From CAZRIP01 sp964600165 (lineage in GTDB: Bacteria > Elusimicrobiota > Elusimicrobia > UBA1565 > UBA9628): 5,277 nucleotides of DNA. Positions 1-5,277 of this stretch are shown one piece after another. Numbering within the stretch: the first letter of the stretch is position 1; each line of letters starts with the position of its first letter. The stretch lies in assembly GCA_964600165.1 (NCBI GenBank), contig CAZRIP010000161.1, forward strand, positions 1 to 5,277, given 5' to 3'. The notes beneath the pieces were generated by a model. That model was given only the letters and a program-made list of their open reading frames with translations. It was not told the DNA's origin and made no database searches. The translations under genes were made by a program, and so were the position numbers.

Positions 1-1
1 C

Positions 2-1093
2 ATGAACCCCCTCGTCTGGCTGCAGCAGGTAGGCGCCGTCGTGCTGACGTTCGGCATGGTCATCTTCCTCCACGAGTCCGGCCACTTCTTCGTTTGCCGG
101 TGGCTCGGCGTGCGCGTCGAGAAGTTCGCGTTCGGCTTCGGCCCGGAGCTGCTCGGCATCACGGGCAAGAGCGGCACGCGCTTCTCGATCTGCGCGTTCC
201 CCCTCGGCGGCTTCGTCAAGCCGGCGGGCGAGGACATCGAGGAGTACAACGGCCAGCCGGACGAGTACTTCTCGCAAGCCTGGTATCGCCGCCTGCTGAT
301 CGTTTACGCGGGCCCGGTCATGAATTATCTGCTCGCGTTCACGCTCTTTACCGTCGTCATCGCGGTCAAGGGCGTCGGCGAGCCCGGCAACCAGCCGGTC
401 ATCGGCAACATGATGACGAGCTATCCCGCGGACGCCGCCGGGCTTCAGATCGACGACAAGGTGCTGGCGGTCGACGGCAAGACTGTCGGGAACTGGGAAG
501 AGCTCGCCGCCGAGATCCACAAGCACCCGAGCGAAAGCATCACGCTGCGCTACGAGCGCGGCGGCCGCGAGGCGTCGATCGACGTCACGCCGAAGAAAGA
601 CGAGACGAGCGGCCACGGCGTCATCGGCATCATGCCCAAGCTCGACTATCATTCAGTGGGCCTCTTGGCCGCGGCCAAAGAGGGCGCGCACGAGTGCTAC
701 GCGCTGACGGCGTTTACCATCAAGACGATCGGCTCGAAGATCTGGAAGCGCGAGCGGCCGGACCTCGCCGGCCCCGTCGGCATCGTGCAAATGGTCAGCC
801 GCGCCGCGAAGTCGGGCGCCGAGGACTTGATCAACCTGATCGGGCTCATCTCCGTCGCGATCGGCTTCTTCAATTTCCTTCCGGTGCCGCTGCTCGACGG
901 CGGGCACGGCGCGATGTATCTGTGGGAAGGGATCTCCGGCAAGCGCCTGACCAAGGAGGCGGTGGCGACGGCCAACGGCATCGGCATCGCCTTTCTCGTG
1001 TCCCTCCTGATCTTCGCCACTTACAACGACGTCCTGCGCATCAAGAACGACCGGGCGCTGCGTCATCGTCCCGCGGCCGCGCAGACTCAATGA
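2..1093 (+). CDS. rseP: RIP site-2 zinc metalloprotease RseP (RasP/YluC family)
   Basis: Intramembrane zinc protease of the S2P (M50) family. Known members cut transmembrane anti-sigma factors (RseA in E. coli, RsiW in B. subtilis) and leftover signal peptides within the inner membrane. The 363-residue product has the first transmembrane segment carrying the zinc motif HESGH at residues 24-28 (E25 catalytic). A second conserved membrane segment begins near AGPVMNYLLAF (103-113). One PDZ domain spans about 130-200, with the typical PADAAGLQ...D.V..VDG pattern. The C-terminal active-site segment NFLPVPLLDGGH (291-302) supplies the third zinc ligand, D299. A last hydrophobic segment covers about 325-340. 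All catalytic residues are present. It is shorter than E. coli RseP (450 aa, two PDZ domains) and matches the single-PDZ form common elsewhere. The start puts HExxH about 24 residues in, as is usual, but only one base upstream is visible, so the ribosome site cannot be checked. The stop overlaps the proS start (ATGA). Its natural substrate cannot be read from this window. Confidence 0.96.
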   Translation: MNPLVWLQQVGAVVLTFGMVIFLHESGHFFVCRWLGVRVEKFAFGFGPELLGITGKSGTRFSICAFPLGGFVKPAGEDIEEYNGQPDEYFSQAWYRRLLIVYAGPVMNYLLAFTLFTVVIAVKGVGEPGNQPVIGNMMTSYPADAAGLQIDDKVLAVDGKTVGNWEELAAEIHKHPSESITLRYERGGREASIDVTPKKDETSGHGVIGIMPKLDYHSVGLLAAAKEGAHECYALTAFTIKTIGSKIWKRERPDLAGPVGIVQMVSRAAKSGAEDLINLIGLISVAIGFFNFLPVPLLDGGHGAMYLWEGISGKRLTKEAVATANGIGIAFLVSLLIFATYNDVLRIKNDRALRHRPAAAQTQ

Positions 1094-2799
1094 AGCTGTC
1101 GCGGTACCTCCTCCCCACGCTGCGCGAGGCGCCGTCGGACGCCGACAACGTCAGCGCGCAGCTCATGCAGCGCGCGGGCATGATCCGAAAGGTCGCCTCC
1201 GGCATCTACGAGTGGCTGCCTCTGGGCTTGCGCGTGCTGCGCAAGGTCGAGCGCATCGTGCGCGAGGAGATGGACGCGATCGGCTGCCAGGAGGTCTGGC
1301 TGCCGGTCATCCAGCCGAAGTCTCTTTGGGAAGAGACGAAAAGATGGGGCGTCTACGGCAAGGAGCTGCTGCGCATCAAGGACCGCAAGGACGCTGAATT
1401 CTGCTTCGCCCCGACGGCCGAGGAGGTCATCACCGACCTCGCGCGCCGCGAGATCCGCTCCTGGCGCCAGCTGCCGTCGTGCTTTTACCAGATCGGCCTG
1501 AAGTTCCGCGACGAGATCCGCCCGCGCTTCGGCGTCATGCGCGCGCGCGAGTTCCTGATGAAGGACGCCTACTCTTTCCACGCCGACCAGGCCGATCTGA
1601 CGGCTTATTATCCGACGATGGTCCAGGCCTACAAGAACGTCTTCACGCGCTGCGGCCTCAAGTTCAAGCCCGTCGAGGCCCAGTCCGGCGCGATCGGCGG
1701 CTCGTTCTCGCACGAGTTCATGGTGCTCGCCGAAACGGGCGAGGAGACGATCGTCTCGTGCTCGAAGTGCGACTACGGCGCCAACCTCGAGCGCGCCGAG
1801 GTCGTCGACGGCATGAAAGCGCCCGATTCGGCGGCGTTCAAGGCCGTCACGGAGTTCAACACGCAGGGCAAGACGTCGGTGGCCGACGTCGCCAAGCTCG
1901 TCGGCCGCCCGCTGACCGACTTTCTGAAGACGCAGCTCTACATGATCGACGGCAAGAAGCCCGTGATCGCGCTGATGCGCGGCGATCACGAGCTCCACGA
2001 GGCCAAGCTCGCCGCCGCCGTCGGCACGCCCGCGATCTACCGCGCCACCGAGGCGCAGTACGTCGAGGTCATGGGCTGCAAGATCGGCTTCGGCGGCCCG
2101 CAGGGGCACCACGGCGTGCCCGTCTACGCCGACTTCGCCGCGAAGGGCGTGCTCAACGGCATCACCGGCGCGAACAAGGACGATCTTCACGTCGACAACT
2201 TCAATCTGGGCCGGGACCTCAAGGTCGAAGGCTGGTTCGACCTGCGCTCGGCCACGCAGGAGGATCCTTGCCCGCGCTGCGGCGGCCAGACCGAGTTCTT
2301 CAAGGGCATCGAGGTCGGCCACACGTTCCAGCTCGGCACGAAGTATTCGGCGGCCTTGAAGGCCACTTATCTCGACCAGCAGCAGAAGCCGCAGGTGCTG
2401 GTCATGGGCTGCTACGGCATCGGCGTCTCGCGCGTCGTCGCCGCCGCCATCGAGCAGAACCACGATCAGGACGGCATCATGTGGCCCCTCGCGCTCGCGC
2501 CGTATCACGTCGCCGTCGTCGTCATCGACGAGAAAGACGACGCCCGCGTGCGGCCCGCGGTCGACAAGCTGCTCGGAGAGTTGTCGGGTCTCGACGTCTT
2601 GGAAGACGACCGCGACGCCAAGCCCGGCGTCAAGTTCAAGGACATCGACCTCGTCGGCATCCCGCTGCGCCTGGTCGTCAGCAAGAAGACGCTCGACGCG
2701 GGCGAGGTCGAGTTCAAGCGCCGGGGGCAGAAGGACGCCGAGCGCTGGCCGCTCGCCGAAGCCGCCGCGCGCTTGAAGGCTCTCGCGCGCGGCGCATGA
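1090..2799 (+). CDS. proS: Prolyl-tRNA synthetase, bacterial type with INS editing domain
   Basis: Cytoplasmic class II synthetase that joins proline to tRNA-Pro and edits mischarged Ala-tRNA-Pro. At 569 residues it is close to E. coli ProS (572). The class II core starts with motif 1 around 38-72 (GIYEWLPLG...EVWLP). Next come the proline-pocket segment APTAEE (107-112) and motif 2 at about 138-164 (KFRDEIRPRFGVMR...KDAYSFH). The INS editing domain follows at about 225-395, with K280, GDHELHEAK (298-306), GFGGP (333-337) and H367 aligning by eye to known editing-domain positions. Motif 3 is GCYGIGVSR (440-448), and a C-terminal HGTP anticodon-binding domain runs from about 470 to the end. 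Two CxxC pairs (C224/C227 and C394/C397) flank the INS domain and may bind zinc. The His usual in the PTHEE motif is Ala here. The start is ATG in the ATGA overlap with rseP, without a clear Shine-Dalgarno, so translation is probably coupled. The longer open frame upstream of this ATG is only rseP read in another frame. Confidence 0.97.
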   Translation: MKLSRYLLPTLREAPSDADNVSAQLMQRAGMIRKVASGIYEWLPLGLRVLRKVERIVREEMDAIGCQEVWLPVIQPKSLWEETKRWGVYGKELLRIKDRKDAEFCFAPTAEEVITDLARREIRSWRQLPSCFYQIGLKFRDEIRPRFGVMRAREFLMKDAYSFHADQADLTAYYPTMVQAYKNVFTRCGLKFKPVEAQSGAIGGSFSHEFMVLAETGEETIVSCSKCDYGANLERAEVVDGMKAPDSAAFKAVTEFNTQGKTSVADVAKLVGRPLTDFLKTQLYMIDGKKPVIALMRGDHELHEAKLAAAVGTPAIYRATEAQYVEVMGCKIGFGGPQGHHGVPVYADFAAKGVLNGITGANKDDLHVDNFNLGRDLKVEGWFDLRSATQEDPCPRCGGQTEFFKGIEVGHTFQLGTKYSAALKATYLDQQQKPQVLVMGCYGIGVSRVVAAAIEQNHDQDGIMWPLALAPYHVAVVVIDEKDDARVRPAVDKLLGELSGLDVLEDDRDAKPGVKFKDIDLVGIPLRLVVSKKTLDAGEVEFKRRGQKDAERWPLAEAAARLKALARGA

Positions 2800-4199
2800 C
2801 CAAGCAAAAGTACGGGAAGCCCTGGCTCGTCGACCAAGACGAGTTCCTGCGCCAGATCCTCGCCAACGCTCCGCAAAGCATCCTCGTCCTCGACCGGCGC
2901 GGCCGCTCCGTCTTCGTCAACCGCGTCGATCCGCCGACGCGGCTCGAGGACGTCATCGGCAAGTCCATCTTCAAGTTCATCGCGCCCAAGTTCCGTCCGG
3001 CGTTCCGGCGCGCGTTCGCGCACGCGCTGCTGCGCGGCAAGGTCGCGACGATCGAGACGATGAGCAACGGCCCCGACCGCGGCTGGTGGGAGAACACGAT
3101 GGGCCCGCTCCGGCGCGAGGGCCGCGTCGAGGCGGTGATCAGCATCGCGCAGCCGATCTCCGAGAGGGTCAGGCTCGACGAGGCCGAGAAGGACCTGCGG
3201 CGCCTGCGCGAGCGCTTCGAGAACGTGTTCAACCATTCGAGCGACGGCATGAACGTCGTCGACCTCGACGGCCGCTATCTCAACGTCAACCCCGCGTATT
3301 GCCGGATCGTCGGCTACTCGAAGCGCGAGCTGATCGGCCGGAAGAGGTTCTCCGATCTCACGACCCCGGAGCACCGTTCCGCCGACATGCGTCGCATCCG
3401 GCAGATGGCGAAGACGGGCAAGTCCATCGTCTTCGAGAAGAGCTACAAGCGCCGCGACGGCTCGATCGTTCCCGTGCTGCTGACCGTGTTCCCCTTGAAG
3501 GACTCGAGCGGCCGCGCTTCGAGCTTCGGCGCGATCGTGCGCGATCTCACCGAACGCCGGCGCATCGAGCACCAGGTCTACGAGGCCGGCGCGCGCGAGC
3601 AAAGCCGCCTCGGACGCGACCTCCACGACGGGATCGGCCAGTATCTGACGGGCATCGCGCTGATGGCGCGCTCCTTGCAGGCGCGCTTGGCGACGCTGGG
3701 CCTTCCCGCCGAGTCGCGCGAGGCGGCGCGCATGTCCGTCGCCGCCAACGCGGCGGTCGCGCAGACGCGCGCGCTCGCTCAAGGCCTCATCCCGACCGAG
3801 CTCAACGACGGCCTGCGGGGCGCTTTGGCCGTGCTCGCCTCGAGCTCACGGACGCTCTTCGACGCGTCGGTGACGGTCGCCTGCCCGGACCGCCTCGCGC
3901 TCGGCGACCCGAAGGTCGCGGTCAATCTCTACCGCATCGCCCAAGAGGCGGTCCACAACGCCTGCCGCCACGGCAAGGCCCGGAAGATCTCGATCCGCGT
4001 CGCCGCCGGCGGCAAGGGCTCGGTCACGATGTGGGTCCTCGACGACGGCGCCGGCCTTCCGCGGCGCGTGAAGCCCGGCCTCGGCCTGCGCACGATGGCC
4101 CATCGCGCCCAGCTCCTGGGCGGAAGCCTCGACATCGCGGCGCGGCCGCGCGGCGGCGTGTCCGTGGTCTGCCGCTGCTCCCACGCGCTCGCCGATTGA
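2796..4199 (+). CDS. Soluble two-PAS sensor histidine kinase, HisKA_3 (NarX/DegS/LiaS) type
   Basis: Predicted cytoplasmic sensor kinase of 467 residues that would autophosphorylate on histidine and pass phosphate to a response regulator, usually of the NarL/FixJ class in this family. I see no signal peptide or transmembrane segment. The domain order is a divergent N-terminal PAS (about 14-120), a charged coiled linker (about 122-142), a typical PAS/PAC (about 138-255, with NVNPAYCRIVGYSKREL and a PAC-like RRDGSIVPV), the HisKA_3 dimerisation segment, and a HATPase_c domain (about 370-465). The phospho-accepting H277 lies in RDLHDGIGQ. The ATP site has the N box EAVHNACRHG (N388), the G1 box DDGAG (416-420) and the G2 box GLGL (428-431), so it looks catalytically intact. 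The start codon lies in an ATGA overlap with proS, indicating translational coupling. The stop codon TGA lies inside the -35 box of the next promoter. No response regulator is present in the window, and the signal sensed by the PAS domains cannot be inferred. Confidence 0.93.
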   Translation: MTKQKYGKPWLVDQDEFLRQILANAPQSILVLDRRGRSVFVNRVDPPTRLEDVIGKSIFKFIAPKFRPAFRRAFAHALLRGKVATIETMSNGPDRGWWENTMGPLRREGRVEAVISIAQPISERVRLDEAEKDLRRLRERFENVFNHSSDGMNVVDLDGRYLNVNPAYCRIVGYSKRELIGRKRFSDLTTPEHRSADMRRIRQMAKTGKSIVFEKSYKRRDGSIVPVLLTVFPLKDSSGRASSFGAIVRDLTERRRIEHQVYEAGAREQSRLGRDLHDGIGQYLTGIALMARSLQARLATLGLPAESREAARMSVAANAAVAQTRALAQGLIPTELNDGLRGALAVLASSSRTLFDASVTVACPDRLALGDPKVAVNLYRIAQEAVHNACRHGKARKISIRVAAGGKGSVTMWVLDDGAGLPRRVKPGLGLRTMAHRAQLLGGSLDIAARPRGGVSVVCRCSHALAD

Positions 4200-4225
4200 C
4201 CGCTTTCGCGCGTTCATGCTATAAT
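4196..4225 (+). promoter_or_regulatory. Strong sigma70-type promoter with extended -10, upstream of rimP
   Basis: The -35 box TTGACC (4196-4201) matches TTGACA at five of six bases. It is followed by an 18-bp spacer and a perfect -10 box TATAAT (4220-4225) preceded by TGC, an extended -10 element. Transcription should start at about 4231-4233. The -35 box contains the kinase stop codon, so the promoter begins within the upstream gene. It stands out sharply from the GC-rich surroundings. It probably drives rimP-nusA and genes downstream, but the terminator at 4256-4283 lies between it and rimP. Activity is inferred from sequence only. Confidence 0.8.
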
Positions 4226-4242
4226 TAAGAGTCTCCGAGGCA

Positions 4243-4262
4243 CCTTTTTCGTTCGAAAGTGG
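4243..4262 (+). promoter_or_regulatory. Possible alternative (antiterminator-like) hairpin in the rimP leader
   Basis: RNA from 4243-4250 can pair with 4255-4262: C-G, C-G, a U/U mismatch, a U-G wobble, three U-A pairs and a closing C-G around the loop GUUC. This uses bases 4256-4262, the 5' arm of the terminator stem, so the two structures exclude each other. The hairpin is weaker than the terminator and would need a bound factor, or simply folding first as RNA emerges, to matter. It may be chance pairing in a T-rich stretch. Confidence 0.25.
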
Positions 4263-4283
4263 CGATGTTCGGCCACTTTTTTT
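4256..4283 (+). terminator. Rho-independent terminator between the kinase gene and rimP
   Basis: A perfect 8-bp stem pairs AAAGTGGC (4256-4263) with GCCACTTT (4272-4279) around an 8-base loop. An uninterrupted run of seven T (4277-4283) starts in the 3' arm and continues past the stem. On the - strand only three T follow the stem, so it should work mainly on the + strand. It can end transcripts coming from rseP-proS-kinase. It also lies downstream of the strong promoter at 4196-4225, so it would equally truncate rimP-nusA transcripts to about 50 bases unless read through. It ends eight bases before the rimP start codon. Confidence 0.85.
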
Positions 4284-4291
4284 ATTGACCA

Positions 4292-4747
4292 ATGACCAAA
4301 GACGAGATCGAGAAGCTGATCGAGCCGCTGATGGCTCAAGAGAACGCCGAGCTGGTGGACCTGACTTACGCGAAGGAAGGCCCGCGCTGGATCCTGCGCG
4401 TTTTCATGGACAAGGAAGGCGGGATCACGCTCGACGATTGCGCGTACTTCTCGGACCGGATCGGATCTCTCATAGACACGGACGGAGTCGTCGGACGCTC
4501 GTACGTGCTCGAGGTCTCCTCGCCGGGCTTGGACCGCGTGATCAAGAAGGAGAAGGACTTCGCGCGCTTCGCGGGCAAGGCGGTCAAGGTCCGGCTGAAG
4601 GCGCCGGAGCAGGGCCAGCGCAATTTTCAAGGGATCCTCAAGGGCCTCGTCGACGGGAAGGTCGTCCTCGAGGCCGCCGGAAAGACGTTCGAGTTCCCCG
4701 CCTCCCTCGTCGCCGAGACGAGGCTCGACGCGGCGGCGCAGGTATAA
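4292..4747 (+). CDS. rimP: Ribosome maturation factor RimP
   Basis: Cytoplasmic factor of 151 residues, the usual family length, needed for late assembly of the 30S subunit. The N-terminal alpha/beta domain (about 1-80) shows the family patterns IEPLMAQENAELVDL (10-24), RVFMDKEGGITLDDC (36-50) and YVLEVSSPGLDR (71-82). This is followed by KKEKDFARFAGKAVKVRL (85-102), leading into the C-terminal SH3-like beta-barrel (about 86-151). The extreme C-terminus is less typical. The start ATG fits the family N-terminus, and an in-frame TGA at 4286-4288 rules out any longer version. There is no Shine-Dalgarno sequence: the bases before the ATG are the T-run of a terminator. The stop codon TAA forms part of the nusA ribosome site. 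The pairing with nusA is conserved across bacteria and supports the assignment. Confidence 0.95.
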   Translation: MTKDEIEKLIEPLMAQENAELVDLTYAKEGPRWILRVFMDKEGGITLDDCAYFSDRIGSLIDTDGVVGRSYVLEVSSPGLDRVIKKEKDFARFAGKAVKVRLKAPEQGQRNFQGILKGLVDGKVVLEAAGKTFEFPASLVAETRLDAAAQV

Positions 4748-4749
4748 GG
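4746..4749 (+). promoter_or_regulatory. Ribosome binding site of nusA
   Basis: AAGG overlaps the last two bases of the rimP stop codon and lies eight bases before the nusA ATG, a normal spacing. It supports the ATG at 4758 as the start. It is the only clear Shine-Dalgarno sequence I see at a start codon here; the other downstream genes rely on overlaps or have none. Confidence 0.7.
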
Positions 4750-4757
4750 TAAAAACC

Positions 4758-5277
4758 ATGGCCAAATCAGAGCTCATTTTGGCGCTCGAGCAGATCGAGC
4801 GCGAGAAAGGAATCCGCAAAGACGACATCCTCCACATGATCGAGGGCGCCGTCGTCAGCTCGTTGCGCAAGCACGTGGGCAAGGACGCGATCATCGAGGC
4901 CGCGATCGATCCTGAAACGGCGCAGTTCACGGCGAACGTCGTCAAGAAGGTCGCCGAGACCGTGGCCAACGCCGAGCTCGAGATCTCGCTCCAGGAAGCC
5001 AAGCGCTATAAGAAGGACGCGCAGGTGGGCGAGGACGTGCGCCTGCCCGCCCCGGCGGCCGACTTCGCGCGCATCGCCGCGCAGACCGCCAAGCAGGTCC
5101 TCACGCAGAAGGTGCGCGAGGTCGACCGCGACAAGCTCTACGACGAGTTCAAGCCCAAGGAAGGCGAGATCGTCAACGGCTCCGTCCATCGATTCATGGA
5201 GCGCAACATCATCGTCGACCTCGGCAAGGCCGAGGCGATCCTCCCCGTGCGCGAGCAGATCCGCCGCGAGCGCTACA
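4758..5277 (+). CDS. nusA: Transcription factor NusA, N-terminal part (cut by window end)
   Basis: RNA-polymerase-binding elongation factor that promotes pausing and intrinsic termination, and also takes part in antitermination complexes. The first 173 codons are open to the window edge with no stop. Residues 1 to about 130 form the NusA N-terminal polymerase-binding domain (MAKSELILALEQIEREKGI...; ISLQEAKRY at 76-84; the helical IAAQTAKQVLTQKVRE at 106-121). The S1 RNA-binding domain begins at about 136 (GEIVNGSVHRF), and VDLGKAEAILPVREQI (153-168) is highly characteristic. The rest of S1 and the two KH domains should lie beyond 5277. The gene is 10 bases from the rimP stop and preceded by AAGG, so the two are cotranscribed. 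Since NusA acts on hairpin terminators, the terminator just upstream of rimP is a plausible feedback site. Confidence 0.96.
   Translation, partial: MAKSELILALEQIEREKGIRKDDILHMIEGAVVSSLRKHVGKDAIIEAAIDPETAQFTANVVKKVAETVANAELEISLQEAKRYKKDAQVGEDVRLPAPAADFARIAAQTAKQVLTQKVREVDRDKLYDEFKPKEGEIVNGSVHRFMERNIIVDLGKAEAILPVREQIRRERY

Noticed and set aside
94..1089. In-frame extension of proS upstream into rseP, giving a 901-residue frame
   Set aside because: The extra residues are Arg/Ala-rich low-complexity sequence from rseP in another frame. ProS is full length from the ATG at 1090.
1479..2795. In-frame upstream extension of the kinase, giving a 906-residue frame
   Set aside because: It is the shadow of proS, arginine-rich with no domain. 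The ATG at 2796 in the ATGA overlap starts a complete PAS-PAS-kinase protein.
653..3782. Three long open frames on the - strand lying end to end (653-1090, 1087-2508, 2505-3782)
   Set aside because: They are antisense to well-recognised genes, are rich in Arg/Ala/Asp/Leu/Val as expected from GC-rich codons read backwards, and show no family motif. Their junctions fall at the sense-gene overlaps because they share the same frame relationship.
3086..4228. Second + strand frame overlapping the kinase
   Set aside because: It is a frame-shifted shadow with Arg/Pro/Ala-rich composition; the kinase frame carries all conserved motifs.
4200..4291. A tRNA gene upstream of rimP, as metY is in E. coli
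   Set aside because: The interval is only 92 bases, filled by promoter and terminator, with no cloverleaf arms.
4284..4297. Second TTGACC (4285-4290) after the terminator, as a possible -35 box of another promoter
   Set aside because: No TATAAT-like sequence is found 16-19 bases downstream, which lies inside rimP. The ATTGACC copies at 4195 and 4284 and the nearby AATGACC are too short to call a repeat.
4214..5189. - strand open frames across rimP and nusA
   Set aside because: They are antisense to two clearly identified genes, and no recognisable domain or promoter supports them.

Overview
The window is a compact, GC-rich (roughly two-thirds G+C by eye) bacterial housekeeping region. All genes lie on the + strand with almost no intergenic space. 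Four genes are complete: rseP, proS, a soluble PAS-domain histidine kinase and rimP. A fifth, nusA, runs off the right edge. Nothing indicates plasmid, phage or transposon DNA, and the kinase shares its neighbours' base composition and codon style. The order rseP-proS-(kinase)-rimP-nusA matches the conserved bacterial block known from Bacillus subtilis (dxr-rasP-proS-polC-rimP-nusA-infB), with the kinase where B. subtilis has polC. The composition and protein styles suggest a high-GC, non-Firmicute, probably Gram-negative-type lineage. Elusimicrobiota or a deltaproteobacterium-like group is a guess; the sequence alone does not settle the phylum.

Positions 2-4199 form one tightly coupled operon segment. 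rseP, proS and the kinase are joined by two ATGA overlaps, in which the start codon of each gene overlaps the stop codon of the one before. RseP is a membrane-embedded site-2 protease, ProS charges tRNA-Pro, and the kinase is a cytoplasmic two-PAS sensor of the DegS/LiaS/NarX (HisKA_3) type with no response regulator in view.

Positions 4200-4291 are the only real intergenic region and the most interesting part. A near-consensus extended -10 sigma70-type promoter begins inside the kinase stop codon. About 30 bases downstream of its expected start site is a strong intrinsic terminator (8-bp stem plus seven T) that ends eight bases before the rimP start codon. Because the promoter lies upstream of the terminator, transcripts for rimP-nusA must read through it. 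The layout fits an attenuator-type leader, possibly under NusA feedback. A weak competing hairpin and a seven-codon mini-ORF also overlap the terminator.

Positions 4292-5277 hold rimP (30S maturation) and the start of nusA (transcription elongation, termination and antitermination factor), linked by a 10-base gap with a Shine-Dalgarno sequence. Together they start the usual rimP-nusA-infB transcription/translation operon.
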